Assembly: GCF_016908325.1 (NCBI RefSeq)
Contig: NZ_JAFBDR010000026.1
Coordinates: forward strand, 1 to 60,625
Source of the DNA: Aquibacillus albus
GTDB taxonomy: Bacteria; Bacillota; Bacilli; Bacillales; Amphibacillaceae
Direction: 5' to 3'
DNA: 60,625 nt
Shown here: positions 42,785-52,898 of the stretch, one piece after another
How positions within the stretch are numbered: the first letter of the stretch is position 1
Layout: the number at the start of each line of letters is the position of its first letter
The notes under the pieces: generated by a model
Seen by the model: only the letters and a program-made list of their open reading frames with translations
Databases searched by the model: none
What the model was told of the DNA's origin: nothing
Position numbers and translations under genes: made by a program

Positions 42785-43318
42785 CTATAACTTTTCTAAT
42801 TGCGAAAAATCTAACTCTACAGGTGTTTCTCTACCAAACATATTTACGTGCACTTTAACCTTTTGCTTGTCCAAATCAATGTGTTCAATTGTACCTGTAA
42901 AATTAGTGAACGGGCCATCAGTTACTCGAACACTTTCTTTTATTTCAAAATCAATCTCCGTAACAGTTTCTTCCATTCCCATACGTTTAAGGATAACTTC
43001 TACTTCTTCTGGTAAGAGAGGGGTAGGTTTCGACCCTGAGCCCGACGATCCTACAAACCCAGTTACACCCGGAGTATTTCGAACGACGTACCAAGAATCG
43101 TCTGTCATAATCATTTCTGCCAACACGTACCCAGGAAAAACTTTCTTTTTTGCAATCTTCTTTTTACCATTCTTAAATTCGGTTTCTTCATCTTCAGGTA
43201 CTAGCACACGAAATATTTTATCTTCCATTCCCATTGACTCTAATCTTTTTTCTAGATTCGTTTTAACTTTGTTTTCATAACCAGAATACGTATGAACGAC
43301 ATACCATTGTTTTTCCAT
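42785..43318 (-). CDS. nusG: Transcription factor NusG
   Basis: A 177-residue protein: N-terminal NGN domain (QWYVVHTYSGYENKVK, FPGYVLAEM, TPGVTGFVG) and a C-terminal KOW domain (VTDGPFTNFTGTIEHID). It modulates RNA polymerase pausing and termination. A terminator and promoter separate it from secE. Confidence 0.97.
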   Translation of the reverse strand: MEKQWYVVHTYSGYENKVKTNLEKRLESMGMEDKIFRVLVPEDEETEFKNGKKKIAKKKVFPGYVLAEMIMTDDSWYVVRNTPGVTGFVGSSGSGSKPTPLLPEEVEVILKRMGMEETVTEIDFEIKESVRVTDGPFTNFTGTIEHIDLDKQKVKVHVNMFGRETPVELDFSQLEKL

Positions 43319-43386
43319 TCTTCAGGACAATACTTGCCCTTCCCTCCCTTATTTTGAAGTTAACTTTTAACAGTTTATCCGAACTT

Positions 43387-43415
43387 ATAACAATTTCTAT
43401 AAGTATTTTTTTCAA
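43387..43415 (-). promoter_or_regulatory. nusG promoter candidate
   Basis: Minus strand -35 TTGAAA (43410-43415), 17-bp spacer, -10 TGTTAT (43387-43392), directly behind the secE terminator. Confidence 0.6.
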
Positions 43416-43416
43416 A

Positions 43417-43443
43417 TTAAAAAACCCGTATAACGGGTTTTAC
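43417..43443 (-). terminator. Terminator between secE and nusG
   Basis: Minus strand AAAACCCGT and ACGGGTTTT form a 9-bp stem with a 3-nt loop followed by TT. It splits secE from nusG. Confidence 0.75.
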
Positions 43444-43492
43444 GATGTGTGTTTCATCTATTATTAAACATTATAGCATAAATTTCCTATTA

Positions 43493-43672
43493 TTATTCAA
43501 ATAATAAATTAAGAATTTGTGTGATTCCCAAATCTACGATTGCAAAGAACACTGACACAAAAGCAACTGTTGATACTACCGTTATCGTATAACGAGTCAA
43601 TTCATTGCCTCTTGGCCATGATACTTTTTTCATTTCTCTGGATACATTTTTGAAGAATGTAAAGAGATTCAC
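43493..43672 (-). CDS. secE: Preprotein translocase subunit SecE
   Basis: A 59-residue single-helix membrane protein: FFKNVSREMKKVSWPRGNEL then a hydrophobic segment of about 20 residues. The start is GTG at 43672, eight bases behind GGAGG; an open TTG extension to 43687 would place the start on the Shine-Dalgarno. Length equals the usual Bacillus SecE. Confidence 0.93.
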   Translation of the reverse strand: MNLFTFFKNVSREMKKVSWPRGNELTRYTITVVSTVAFVSVFFAIVDLGITQILNLLFE

Positions 43673-43710
43673 AGGCTGTACCTCCAAACTTACGCCAACT
43701 TCTTAGCTTC

Positions 43711-43860
43711 TTACTTTGTTTCTCGATGTAATGTATAAACCCCACATCTTTTACAAAACTTTCTAACTTCTAGCCGTTCAGATTTCGTCGTCTTATTTTT
43801 ACTCGTGCTATAGTTTCTGCTTAAACATTCAACGCACGCTAATATAACTTTATTACTCAT
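43711..43860 (-). CDS. rpmGB: 50S ribosomal protein L33, zinc type
   Basis: A 49-residue gene: [20 protein letters not shown], ending [15 protein letters not shown]. Two Cys pairs (CVEC and CKRC) mark the zinc-binding form. Between sigH and secE, as in B. subtilis. Confidence 0.95.
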   Translation of the reverse strand: MSNKVILACVECLSRNYSTSKNKTTKSERLEVRKFCKRCGVYTLHRETK

Positions 43861-43999
43861 AATCACACCCCATTACGAAGGGTTTTCACTTGTACTAATG
43901 TAGCACGGTTACTAGTGCCTGTCAATGCTCTATAAATAGACCTATTATACAATCCATTTGTAAAATATACCATCATTTATTAGCTATGTTGAATACTAT

Positions 44000-44659
44000 T
44001 TACAAAGTAATTTCACTAATTTCAAGGTATCGTTCCAACTTACGCTTTACTCGCTGTAATGCGTTATCGATCGATTTTACATGACGCTTTAATTCTACAG
44101 AAATTTCTTGATAGGAGCGACCATCTAAATATAAAGTAAGGACCTGTCTTTCTAATTCGCTTAATAATTCTGACATTTTACATTCCATGTCACCAAACTT
44201 TTCTTGATTTACAAGTAACTCTTGGGGATCAATGGTTTTTGAACCTGCAATAACATCTAATAATGTACGGTCTGACTCTTCGTCATAAATAGGCTTGTCC
44301 AATGATACGTAAGAATTTAATGGGATATGCTTTTGCCTTGTCGCGGTTTTAATCGCTGTAATAATTTGTCGCGTGACACATAGCTCTGCAAACGCCTTAA
44401 AGGAAGAAAGCTTGTCTCCCTTATAATCTCGAATTGCCTTGTATAATCCTATCATACCTTCTTGCACAATATCTTCACGATCTGCTCCAATTAAAAAATA
44501 AGTCCTCGCCTTGGCACGAACAAAATTACGGTATTTATTTATTAGATAGTCCAACGCTTGACTATGCCCAGAGTGAACGAGTGAGATGATCTCATCATCT
44601 TCAAGAAGGTCTAATTCTTTTTCTTGCTTGTCTGCATCTATGTGCATAGCACTCAACAT
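44000..44659 (-). CDS. sigH: RNA polymerase sigma-H factor
   Basis: A 219-residue sigma-70 family member for the transition to stationary phase and sporulation entry. Region 2: YRNFVRAKARTYFLIGADRE and DIVQEGMIGLYKAIRDYKGD; region 4: YLDGRSYQEISVELKRHVKS. It is nearly identical to Bacillus SigH beyond the first 20 residues. Start at ATG 44659 with GGGGGG upstream. Confidence 0.95.
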   Translation of the reverse strand: MLSAMHIDADKQEKELDLLEDDEIISLVHSGHSQALDYLINKYRNFVRAKARTYFLIGADREDIVQEGMIGLYKAIRDYKGDKLSSFKAFAELCVTRQIITAIKTATRQKHIPLNSYVSLDKPIYDEESDRTLLDVIAGSKTIDPQELLVNQEKFGDMECKMSELLSELERQVLTLYLDGRSYQEISVELKRHVKSIDNALQRVKRKLERYLEISEITL

Positions 44660-44697
44660 GGACGCCCCCCGATCTTATGCCGTGAATATATAGAAGT

Positions 44698-44727
44698 ATT
44701 ATACAGGAAGCGCTTCAACATCGTCAA
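44698..44727 (-). promoter_or_regulatory. sigH promoter (sigma A type)
   Basis: Minus strand -35 TTGACG (44722-44727), 18-bp spacer, perfect -10 TATAAT (44698-44703), between rae1 and sigH. Confidence 0.8.
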
Positions 44728-44740
44728 CAAAACCTTTTGT

Positions 44741-45250
44741 TTACTTGTCACCACGCCTCCACTTTTCAAACACTTCTAGTATATCTTTTTTAATAGGAAT
44801 TTTGGTTATTGGCTGTTTGTTTTTATGCTGATTAATATCTTCCGCAATTTCTTGTTGAATATTGTTTGTTTCAATATAGAGTTCCCGTGCAGATTTCCGC
44901 AAAGCACCTTGGGCAAAAATAGTCCGTTGTTCCGTATAATCAGATGTAGCCACATAGACCTGTGTTCTAACATTTTTTATTCCTTTTACTAACCGCTCTA
45001 TACATTCATCTGCCGTTTCATTTTCTTTCGTATAAATAACCTCTACATTATAGCTTTTTGTTTTCGCTTCAAGACCCCGAACGTAGTAGGCATCAAACAC
45101 GATAATTACCCGATGCCCTTGATAAGCCTGATACTCAGCCATTTTCTCGATTAACATCTTCCTTGCCTGATCAAGATCTTTATCCTTTAGTTTCTTTAAT
45201 TCTGGCCAATCCCCAATAATATTGTATCCATCAACTATTAATACGACCAT
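44741..45250 (-). CDS. rae1: Ribosome-associated endoribonuclease Rae1 (YacP, NYN domain)
   Basis: A 169-residue NYN/PIN-like nuclease. Acidic active-site motifs: LIVDGYNIIGDWPEL at the start, VIIVFDAYYVRG in the middle and ETADECIERL. In B. subtilis Rae1 cleaves mRNA in the ribosomal A site. Three bp follow the rlmB stop; it lies before sigH. Confidence 0.9.
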   Translation of the reverse strand: MVVLIVDGYNIIGDWPELKKLKDKDLDQARKMLIEKMAEYQAYQGHRVIIVFDAYYVRGLEAKTKSYNVEVIYTKENETADECIERLVKGIKNVRTQVYVATSDYTEQRTIFAQGALRKSARELYIETNNIQQEIAEDINQHKNKQPITKIPIKKDILEVFEKWRRGDK

Positions 45251-45253
45251 TAG

Positions 45254-45997
45254 TTAATCACCGACGGGATACCGTTTTCGGTACACTTCATACATCAACA
45301 GGCCAGCCGCTACAGAGGCATTTAAAGACGTTACCTTTCCTTTCATTGCAAGACGAACCGTCCAATCACACTTTTCTCTAACAAGGCGACTCATTCCTTT
45401 ACCTTCATTACCGATTACCAGCGCTATTGCCATATTCCCATCTAACTCACGATAGTCTTCCGTACCTTCAGCTTCAGTGCCTACCACCCATACATTTCTT
45501 TCCTTTAATTCTTCAATTGTCTTTGCAATATTTGTTACTCTAGCAACTGGTACATATTCAATTGCTCCTACAGAAGTCTTTGCAACAGTTGCAGTTAACC
45601 CAACAGAGCGCCGTTTGGGGATAATCACACCATGGACTCCGGTGGCATCAGCAGTTCTTAAAATGGAACCTAAGTTATGTGGATCTTCTATTTCATCTAA
45701 AATCATGAAAAACGGTTCTTCGTTACGGGCTTGCGCAACCGCAAATAAATCATCTAACGTTTGATATTCATACGCTGCTACAGAGGCAATGACTCCTTGG
45801 TGGTTACCATCAACCAATTGATCGATGCGTTGTTTAGGAACTTGCTGAGCTGTAATGCCGTTTTGTTTCGCTAATGCTTGTATCTTTTGAAACGAATGAC
45901 GATGCAATTGATCGGATACGAGAAGCTTATTCATGGATCTTCCTGATTTCAAAGCTTCTATTACTGGATTTTTGCCTATAATCCACTCCTCAGCCAT
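45254..45997 (-). CDS. rlmB: 23S rRNA (G2251-2'-O)-methyltransferase RlmB
   Basis: A 247-residue SPOUT methyltransferase. N-terminal substrate-binding domain GKNPVIEALKSGRSMNKLLV; the knot motifs are DPHNLGSILRTADATGVHGV, GNEGKGMSRLVREKCD and SLNASVAAGLLMYEV. The frame begins at GTG 46003; the ATG at 45997 with AAGGAG 10 bases upstream is chosen. It overlaps nothing but starts 2 bp past mrnC. Confidence 0.93.
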   Translation of the reverse strand: MAEEWIIGKNPVIEALKSGRSMNKLLVSDQLHRHSFQKIQALAKQNGITAQQVPKQRIDQLVDGNHQGVIASVAAYEYQTLDDLFAVAQARNEEPFFMILDEIEDPHNLGSILRTADATGVHGVIIPKRRSVGLTATVAKTSVGAIEYVPVARVTNIAKTIEELKERNVWVVGTEAEGTEDYRELDGNMAIALVIGNEGKGMSRLVREKCDWTVRLAMKGKVTSLNASVAAGLLMYEVYRKRYPVGD

Positions 45998-45999
45998 AT

Positions 46000-46401
46000 T
46001 CACTCATCTCCTTTCTCTACATAGGAAATTGCTAAAAAAATTAATTCCTCTAGCCTGTCCACCCTTTGGTCCAAATATAAATATCCAATCAAGGCTTCAA
46101 ATGCTGTACTATAACGATAAGTTGTTACATCTGTATTCTTAGGGACAGAACCAGACTTTGCATTTCTGCCCCTCCGAACAACACTTTCCTCTTCACTGTC
46201 TAACAGCTTCTGATCTAACCATTTTAAAATCACCTTTGCTTGTGATTTTGCTGAAACAAATTTCACCGCTAATTCGTGAAGATTTTGTGGCTTTATTTTA
46301 CCTTTCTTAATTAAAAACTGCCTTACATATAATTCATATACAGCATCACCCATGTAGGCTAGTGTTAAACTTTTCATTTGCTTTACATCAATAGCAGTCA
46401 T
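46000..46401 (-). CDS. mrnC: Mini-ribonuclease III (23S rRNA maturation)
   Basis: A 133-residue RNase III catalytic domain without an RNA-binding domain: LAYMGDAVYELYVRQFLIKK holds the nuclease Asp residues; YSTAFEALIGYLYLDQRVDR is the second motif. It trims 23S rRNA ends in B. subtilis. The frame reads GTG ATG; the ATG is chosen. It begins 3 bp behind cysS. Confidence 0.93.
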   Translation of the reverse strand: MTAIDVKQMKSLTLAYMGDAVYELYVRQFLIKKGKIKPQNLHELAVKFVSAKSQAKVILKWLDQKLLDSEEESVVRRGRNAKSGSVPKNTDVTTYRYSTAFEALIGYLYLDQRVDRLEELIFLAISYVEKGDE

Positions 46402-46404
46402 CAC

Positions 46405-47805
46405 TTACCCTCTTTTCCAGCGCGTTCCTTGAGGTGTATCTTCCAAGATAATGTTTTGTTCTTTCAAATCATCTCTTATTTTATCTGCTAATGCAAAATC
46501 TCTATTCTTCCTAGCCTCTATCCGCTTATTAATTAATGCTTCAATTTCTTCATCTAACAACGCATCGTCATTAGCTAATTCAATTCCCAAAATACCAAGT
46601 ATTGTTTGAATTAACGTTTGAAACCTTTCAATAACCTTCTCAGATGTTTGCTGTGATTGTAAATAAACATTCGCATCTTTCGTAACATCAAATAGAACAG
46701 CAATTGCATTTGCCGTGTTAAAATCATCATCCATTTCTTCTTCAAAACGATTAATATAATGATTAACCTTTTCTAACCATTCATTTTCATCTTCATCTAA
46801 GTTAGTACTAGAAGCTTTACGATGCTCCAAATTTTGATAAGCGTTCGTTATCCGTTCAAAGCTATTCTTGGCGCCTTCTAATAAAGACTCACTAAAATTA
46901 ATAGGATTTCGATAATGAACACTTAACATAAAGAACCGCAAAACCTGAGGGTCATGTTGCTTGATTAAATCATGCGCCAACACGAAGTTCCCCAATGATT
47001 TAGACATCTTTTCATTATCGATATTAATATAACCGTTATGCATCCAATATTTCGCAAAGGTTTTTCCTGTACCTGCTTCTGATTGAGCAATTTCATTCTC
47101 ATGGTGTGGGAATGCAAGATCTTGGCCACCTGCATGAATATCAATGGTTTCCCCTAAATATTTTTTCGCCATAGCTGAGCATTCAATGTGCCAGCCAGGT
47201 CTGCCTTTTCCCCACGGTGAGTCCCAAGCAATCTCCTCAGGCTTCGCTTCCTTCCATAGGGCAAAATCTAATGGATCTTCCTTTTTTTCTCCAATTTGAA
47301 TTCTTGCACCTGACCGCAATTCATCGATGGATTGGTGGGATAACTTACCATAGCCTTCAAATGCTCGTGTTTTAAAATAAACGTCACCTTCTGCCTCATA
47401 TGCATAGCCCTTATCTACTAGCGTTGCAATAAATTCAATAATGTCATCCATTGTTTCCATTACCCTCGGATGATGAACCGCTTGTTTTACACCCAACGCC
47501 TTAACATCTTCAAGATAAGCATCAATAAAGCGCTGTGCAATGGTAGGAACATCCTCACCTCGTTCATTGGCTGCTTTAATAATTTTGTCATCCACATCTG
47601 TGAAGTTCAATACATACTTCACTTCATAGCCTTTATATTCTAGATAGCGGCGAACCGTATCAAAAACAATCGCTGGTCTTGCATTTCCAATATGAATATA
47701 ATTATAAACAGTAGGACCACAGACATACATTCGTACTTTTCCGTCTTCAATTGTTTGAAAGGTTTCCTTCTTTCTTGTTAATGTATTATAAATTTTTATC
47801 CCCAT
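46405..47805 (-). CDS. cysS: Cysteinyl-tRNA synthetase
   Basis: A 466-residue class I synthetase. HIGH motif in [17 protein letters not shown] with the zinc Cys at about 29; zinc ligands again at GWHIECSAM and [14 protein letters not shown] is intact. Its start overlaps cysE by 20 bp. Under the Cys T-box upstream of cysE. Confidence 0.97.
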   Translation of the reverse strand: MGIKIYNTLTRKKETFQTIEDGKVRMYVCGPTVYNYIHIGNARPAIVFDTVRRYLEYKGYEVKYVLNFTDVDDKIIKAANERGEDVPTIAQRFIDAYLEDVKALGVKQAVHHPRVMETMDDIIEFIATLVDKGYAYEAEGDVYFKTRAFEGYGKLSHQSIDELRSGARIQIGEKKEDPLDFALWKEAKPEEIAWDSPWGKGRPGWHIECSAMAKKYLGETIDIHAGGQDLAFPHHENEIAQSEAGTGKTFAKYWMHNGYINIDNEKMSKSLGNFVLAHDLIKQHDPQVLRFFMLSVHYRNPINFSESLLEGAKNSFERITNAYQNLEHRKASSTNLDEDENEWLEKVNHYINRFEEEMDDDFNTANAIAVLFDVTKDANVYLQSQQTSEKVIERFQTLIQTILGILGIELANDDALLDEEIEALINKRIEARKNRDFALADKIRDDLKEQNIILEDTPQGTRWKRG

Positions 47806-48454
47806 CTGATTTCACTCCTTTTTGTTCATGTAGTTGTTCTTTTAAAGACGCAATCTCTGCTTCCATTTCCTTTAACAATTCAGAAATTGGATCTGGTAGT
47901 TTATGATGGTCTAAATCTTTTCTAACTCGCTCCCCATTTTGTACTACCACTCTACCCGGAATACCGACAACCGTGGAATTAGCTGGGACATCATGTAAAA
48001 CAACAGACCCTGCACCTACTTTTGAGTTCTCTCCAATTGTAATAGACCCTAACACTTTTGCCCCTGTCGCTACTAAAGCATTATCTTTGATTGTTGGATG
48101 ACGTTTTCCTTTTTCTTTTCCAGTACCTCCTAATGTAACACCTTGAAAGATGGTGACATTATTTCCTATTTCACATGTCTCACCTATGACCACTCCCATA
48201 CCATGGTCAATAAAAAAACGTCTTCCAATCTGAGCACCTGGATGAATTTCAATCCCTGTGAGAAAGCGACTAATCTGCGAAATTACCCGGGCAATAAAGA
48301 AGAATTTCTTTTTATACAATACATGAGCGACCCGATGCGCCCATATTGCATGAAGGCCTGAATAAGTAAGAAACACCTCGATATAGGTGCGAGCGGCAGG
48401 GTCCTGGTCAAACACTACATCTATATCATCCTTAAATAATTTAAAAATACCCAC
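47786..48454 (-). CDS. cysE: Serine O-acetyltransferase
   Basis: A 222-residue enzyme making O-acetylserine for cysteine. The left-handed beta-helix repeats and the active-site [20 protein letters not shown] and [18 protein letters not shown] are clear. The start is GTG at 48454 with GAAGGAGG upstream; the open frame extends to 48487. A T-box controls it with cysS. The two genes couple Cys supply and charging. Confidence 0.95.
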   Translation of the reverse strand: MGIFKLFKDDIDVVFDQDPAARTYIEVFLTYSGLHAIWAHRVAHVLYKKKFFFIARVISQISRFLTGIEIHPGAQIGRRFFIDHGMGVVIGETCEIGNNVTIFQGVTLGGTGKEKGKRHPTIKDNALVATGAKVLGSITIGENSKVGAGSVVLHDVPANSTVVGIPGRVVVQNGERVRKDLDHHKLPDPISELLKEMEAEIASLKEQLHEQKGVKSDGDKNL

Positions 48455-48487
48455 ACCATAGCCTCCTTCTAATAAAATAGTAATCAA

Positions 48488-48735
48488 AACAAAAGCGCCC
48501 CTATGTTTTTTTCAAACACAGAGACGCTCACGCACGCGGTTCCACTCTGTTTGGGAAATGTTTTGTTTCCCCAACTCAGACTCTTCATAACGGCAGAGTA
48601 CCGCCCTCGCTTACTAACGTTCAGCAAGAGACTCAGAGGTGCATTTCAAAAACGAGTGCTTAAAATCACTTTCAGCCGGTGGTGATTCTCTCTGGTTAAG
48701 ACCTTCGCTTTTTACTTCTCCTCTTCAACGTTCCA
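48488..48735 (-). ncRNA. T-box riboswitch (cysteine)
   Basis: The T-box sequence AGAGTGGAACCGCG lies at 48535-48548 on the minus strand. A terminator with a 14-bp stem (GCGTCTCTGTGTTT/AAACATAGGGGCGC) at 48494-48527 ends in TTTTGTTTT. In the stem-I region GAAATGCACCTCTGAGT places the specifier UGC, a Cys codon, which matches cysE-cysS downstream. Uncharged tRNA-Cys would favour the antiterminator. Confidence 0.92.
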
Positions 48736-48747
48736 ATGTGTAGTAAT

Positions 48748-48776
48748 AATATATTACATTTTTGTTCAAATGTGAA
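48748..48776 (-). promoter_or_regulatory. Candidate promoter of the T-box-cysE-cysS unit
   Basis: Minus strand -35 TTCACA (48771-48776), 17-bp spacer, -10 TATATT (48748-48753). It precedes the T-box by the right distance, between gltX and the riboswitch. Confidence 0.55.
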
Positions 48777-48840
48777 ATATTTCGTTTAGGATAGGCGTTT
48801 ATCCTATCTGTTTTGAATGCCAACGAGTGATAACAACCCT

Positions 48841-50304
48841 TTATAATTGCTTTAGTACCGCTTGCAGCCGAGACTGGATAACACCCTTACCTAATAAATG
48901 AATAGAGTTTGGAAGCTCTGGACCATGAACGGATCCGGTTGTAGCTACTCGTATTGGCATAAATAGTTTTTTTCCTTTTTGCTTTGTTTCCTTTTGTGTA
49001 GCTTTTATTTCAGCTTTAATGGCATCTGGACTAAATGTTTCCATTGCTTCAACCTTTTCGGCAAACACACGCAATACTTCAGGTACTTGCTCTTCCTTTA
49101 AGACCTTCATCGCTTCCTCTGAGTAATCAATTTCTTCTTTGAAAAATAACTCCGTAAGCTCAACTATTTCTGCTCCATAGCTAAGCTGTTCCTTATAAAG
49201 GCTGATTAGCTCGATTGCCCATGCTTTTTTCTCTTCATCCATATCTTCTGGTAATTTACCGGCTTTCACTAAATGCGGCAGAGAAAGCTCAACAACATCA
49301 TCTAAATCTGCCGCTTTAATGTACTGGTTATTCATCCACTTTAATTTAGCTGGATCGAAAATTGCCGGAGAGGTAGATAGTCTTTCAGGATCAAATATTT
49401 CAATAAATTGATCCTTTGTAAAAATTTCTTCTTCCCCAACCGGAGACCAACCAAGTAAAGTGATGAAGTTAAATAATGCTTCCGGTAAATACCCTAAATT
49501 TTTATATTGTTCGATAAATTGAAGAATATGTTCATCCCGCTTGCTTAACTTTTTACGGTTTTCATTTAATATTAACGTCATATGACCATATTTTGGAGGC
49601 TCCCACCCAAACGATTCGAAGACCATCATTTGCTTTGGTGTGTTAGAAATATGTTCTTCTCCTCTAAGTACATGAGAAATTTTCATTAAATGATCATCAA
49701 TTGCAACCGCAAAGTTATACGTTGGTATCCCATTTTTCTTAATGATGACCCAGTCACCAAAATCACTGGATTCAAATGTAATATTCCCTCTTACCATATC
49801 AAGAAAAGTATAGGATTTATTTTCCGGAACACGAAAACGAATACTAGGTTTACGGCCTTCAGCTTCAAATTGTTCCACTTGCTCTGGCGATAAATCACGA
49901 TGAGCTCCTGAATACTTAGGAACTTGTCCCTTCGCCTTTTGTTCTTCTCGTTCTTCATCCAATTCCTCTTCGGTCATATAACATTTATAAGCTAATCCTC
50001 GCTCTAATAACTCATCTACATAGCGCTGATAAATGTCCAACCGTTCCATTTGACGATATGGGCCAAAATCTCCACCAATATCTGCACCTTCATCCCATTC
50101 AATTCCTAACCATTTCAAATAATTCAGCTGACTTTCTTCCCCGCCAGCCACATTTCTTTTTTCATCTGTATCTTCTGTCCGAATAATGAATTTCCCACCT
50201 AAATGCTTTGCATACAAAAAGTTAAACAGTGCAGTTCGAGCATTTCCTATATGTAAATGTCCAGTTGGACTTGGTGCATAACGCACACGGACTTCATTCG
50301 TCAT
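48841..50304 (-). CDS. gltX: Glutamyl-tRNA synthetase
   Basis: A 487-residue class I synthetase. HIGH motif in [22 protein letters not shown]-type motif KKLSKRDEH. In Bacillus GltX also charges tRNA-Gln with Glu for the amidotransferase route. The ATG at 50304 with AAAGGAGT upstream is chosen over an open extension to 50376. Confidence 0.97.
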   Translation of the reverse strand: MTNEVRVRYAPSPTGHLHIGNARTALFNFLYAKHLGGKFIIRTEDTDEKRNVAGGEESQLNYLKWLGIEWDEGADIGGDFGPYRQMERLDIYQRYVDELLERGLAYKCYMTEEELDEEREEQKAKGQVPKYSGAHRDLSPEQVEQFEAEGRKPSIRFRVPENKSYTFLDMVRGNITFESSDFGDWVIIKKNGIPTYNFAVAIDDHLMKISHVLRGEEHISNTPKQMMVFESFGWEPPKYGHMTLILNENRKKLSKRDEHILQFIEQYKNLGYLPEALFNFITLLGWSPVGEEEIFTKDQFIEIFDPERLSTSPAIFDPAKLKWMNNQYIKAADLDDVVELSLPHLVKAGKLPEDMDEEKKAWAIELISLYKEQLSYGAEIVELTELFFKEEIDYSEEAMKVLKEEQVPEVLRVFAEKVEAMETFSPDAIKAEIKATQKETKQKGKKLFMPIRVATTGSVHGPELPNSIHLLGKGVIQSRLQAVLKQL

Positions 50305-50385
50305 GATTGATTTACTCCTTTCAGTTCGTTCTAACGTTACTTTATTTATCATACCTCTTCGGCCAATCAGTTCCACTTTATTTTA

Positions 50386-50862
50386 TCACTTTTTATTTAA
50401 TAAAACGACAGCTTGAGCAGCAACACCCTCTTTTCGACCTGTAAATCCTAACTTTTCTGTAGTTGTGGCTTTTACATTAACTTGTTCCATCTCAACATTC
50501 AATATTCTAGCTATATTATCCCTTATTTGTTGAATGTATGGTGACATTTTCGGTTGTTGAGCAATTACTGTACAATCTAAATTACCAAGCTGGTATCCTT
50601 TCTGTTCCACAATGTTCCAGACATGTCGAAGAAGCTTTTCAGAATTAGCATCTTTAAAAGCTGGGTCTGTATCAGGAAAATGTCTTCCAATATCCCCTTC
50701 TGAAACCGCTCCTAAACACGCATCTGCAATCGTGTGTAATAATACATCTGCATCTGAATGCCCTAATAAACCTTTCTCATAAGGGATTTCAACCCCTCCT
50801 ATAATACAAGGGCGATTATCTGCAAACTGATGTACATCAAAGCCTTGGCCTATACGAAACAT
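50386..50862 (-). CDS. ispF: 2-C-methyl-D-erythritol 2,4-cyclodiphosphate synthase
   Basis: A 158-residue MEP-pathway enzyme: [14 protein letters not shown] carries the zinc Asp and His, [19 protein letters not shown] the rest of the metal and substrate site, and [13 protein letters not shown] the C-terminal loop. It lies 2 bp behind ispD and 81 bp before the gltX ATG. Confidence 0.96.
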   Translation of the reverse strand: MFRIGQGFDVHQFADNRPCIIGGVEIPYEKGLLGHSDADVLLHTIADACLGAVSEGDIGRHFPDTDPAFKDANSEKLLRHVWNIVEQKGYQLGNLDCTVIAQQPKMSPYIQQIRDNIARILNVEMEQVNVKATTTEKLGFTGRKEGVAAQAVVLLNKK

Positions 50863-50864
50863 AA

Positions 50865-51554
50865 TTATTCTCCTTCTTTATTCTGTAAATAAGTAGTTGC
50901 TCGTTGCAAATCCTCTGGCGTTGTTAACTTTATATTATCATAGCTGCCTCTTACAACCTCTACCTTTTCTCCCAACCGCTCTACCAAAGACGCATCATCT
51001 GTGCCAATAAATTGATCATCTGCAGCTCGTTCATGGGCTTTAAAAATCACATGATATTGAAAAGCTTGTGGTGTCTGCGCAGCCCACAAAATGCTGCGGT
51101 CAAGCGTCGTTAATGTAGCAGCTGTTTTCTGTTTAATGGTATCAGTTACTGGTACCGCTAGTAATGCCGCACCTTTTTCACTTGCAACCTCGGCCAAACG
51201 ATGGAGGTGCATTTGTTGCACAAATGGCCTAGCTCCATCATGAATAAATACAATACTGTTTTTATTGCTAATATTATGTACACCATTGCGAACACTATCT
51301 TGGCGTTCTTTGCCACCATTAACGAGAATAACTTGCTTTTCCAGCTGATATTCTGTTAACAATTCTTTTATCCTATCTATTTCTTTTGGGTTAGCCACCA
51401 AAACAATCGATTCGCACCAATCATCTTTATCAAAGATTGCTAATGTATGAATAATCAATGGTTTATCTAACAGCTTTATAAATTGCTTGTTTTCACCAGC
51501 ATTCATTCGTTTCCCCTGTCCAGCAGCTAAAACGATCGCGGTATATTTAATCAT
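50865..51554 (-). CDS. ispD: 2-C-methyl-D-erythritol 4-phosphate cytidylyltransferase
   Basis: A 229-residue MEP-pathway nucleotidyltransferase: [20 protein letters not shown] is the CTP-binding loop, [11 protein letters not shown] and TPQAFQ follow. It supplies the step before IspE; IspF is encoded next to it. CGGAGGAGTT precedes the ATG. Confidence 0.96.
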   Translation of the reverse strand: MIKYTAIVLAAGQGKRMNAGENKQFIKLLDKPLIIHTLAIFDKDDWCESIVLVANPKEIDRIKELLTEYQLEKQVILVNGGKERQDSVRNGVHNISNKNSIVFIHDGARPFVQQMHLHRLAEVASEKGAALLAVPVTDTIKQKTAATLTTLDRSILWAAQTPQAFQYHVIFKAHERAADDQFIGTDDASLVERLGEKVEVVRGSYDNIKLTTPEDLQRATTYLQNKEGE

Positions 51555-51637
51555 AACTCCTCCGCCTTAAACGTAAAAATAATATTAGTCCGTTATTAGA
51601 AAAACTTGTGTTGTTCAGCAAACAAGACTCTTTTTAC

Positions 51638-51671
51638 ATAATAAAAGCGATAACATGCCGTTATCACTTTT
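51638..51671 (-). terminator. Terminator after yacL
   Basis: Minus strand AAAAGTGATAAC and GTTATCGCTTTT form a 12-bp stem with one G-U pair, followed by ATTATG. A further stem (51697-51734, AGCAACCCC/GGGGTTGCT) lies between it and yacL, without a T run. Confidence 0.7.
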
Positions 51672-51812
51672 CGTTTAGTAACCATCCACAAACAACAGCA
51701 ACCCCACTATAGTAAATAAAAAGTGGGGGTTGCTAGACATTCATGTACTGATCAACTGCAATGCTTAGTAGATGTTACTAACCATTGCATCACTTATATT
51801 GTTATACCCTTT

Positions 51813-52898
51813 TTACAGTGCTTTTTCAAGTAATTTTGGTTTTGCAAAAATCATTCTGCCAGCTGAAGTTTGAAGAACACTAGTAATTAACACTTCAATT
51901 GTTTTACCAATGTAATCTTTTCCTTCTTCAACAACAATCATGGTACCATCATCTAAATAAGCAACACCTTGATTTTGTTCTTTCCCATCCTTAATGACTT
52001 GAACAGTTAGTTCTTCACCAGGCAGGACAACAGGCTTGACCGCATTAGCAAGATCATTGATGTTCAGGACTTGCACATTTTGAAACTCGCAGACTTTATT
52101 AAGGTTAAAATCGTTCGTTACAACAATACCATTAATTACCTTGGCCAATTTAACTAGCTTACTATCCACTTCTTGTATGTCTTCAAAATCTCCTTCATAG
52201 ATTTCAACATTGACCGGTAAATCCTTCTGCATTCGATTTAAAACATCAAGACCACGACGACCTCTATTCCGCTTTAATACATCAGAAGAGTCTGCAATGT
52301 GTTGAAGCTCTTCTAATACGAACTGCGGAATAATAATTGTTCCTTCTAAAAAGCTTGTTTGACAAATGTCTGCGATTCTTCCATCAATAATCACACTCGT
52401 ATCCAATATCTTCACTCTCGATTGTTCCTCTTGATCATCGACGTCGTCAGCTGTCTTTTTCTTTTCCTTTTTTGTTAGAGCATTCAGAAATTCATCTCTA
52501 CGAGTAAATCCAACTTGAAAACCAAAGTAACCTAATAAGACAGTTGAAAAAATTGGCACAACTTGGGATACGACTTGAATTTGAATATCCTGAATTGGGA
52601 TATTAATTAAAAATGCAATAACTAAGCCTACAATAATACCTAAACTACCAAAAAATAAATCTGCAACAGGAGCCTTAATCAAAACATCTTCTACCCAGCG
52701 CAAAAAATTAACAAAATAATCTACTATCCAAAACGTTAAAAGAAATAAAATAATTGCACCTAATACAAGACCAATGTATGGTGATTTTACCCACTGTGCA
52801 CTAGTGAAATCCATTAATCCAATAATATTTGGCATATATAAATAGCCAATGGTACCACCCGCAATAATAATAAATAATTGCACGATTCGTTTTAGCAC
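51813..52898 (-). CDS. yacL: YacL, membrane protein with PIN and TRAM domains
   Basis: A 361-residue protein: four hydrophobic segments (to about residue 130), then a PIN-type nuclease domain (ILDTSVIIDGRIADICQTSF with the first catalytic Asp; VVTNDFNLNKVCE), then a C-terminal TRAM domain. RNA substrates are unknown. The GTG at 52898 gives MLKRIV with AGGAGG eight bases upstream; the frame also runs to 52907. It normally follows disA, which is missing here. Confidence 0.85.
   Translation of the reverse strand: MLKRIVQLFIIIAGGTIGYLYMPNIIGLMDFTSAQWVKSPYIGLVLGAIILFLLTFWIVDYFVNFLRWVEDVLIKAPVADLFFGSLGIIVGLVIAFLINIPIQDIQIQVVSQVVPIFSTVLLGYFGFQVGFTRRDEFLNALTKKEKKKTADDVDDQEEQSRVKILDTSVIIDGRIADICQTSFLEGTIIIPQFVLEELQHIADSSDVLKRNRGRRGLDVLNRMQKDLPVNVEIYEGDFEDIQEVDSKLVKLAKVINGIVVTNDFNLNKVCEFQNVQVLNINDLANAVKPVVLPGEELTVQVIKDGKEQNQGVAYLDDGTMIVVEEGKDYIGKTIEVLITSVLQTSAGRMIFAKPKLLEKAL

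Noticed and set aside
48785-48815. Hairpin between gltX and the T-box
   Set aside because: AGGATA/TATCCT stem is short and lacks a T tract, so not called a terminator.
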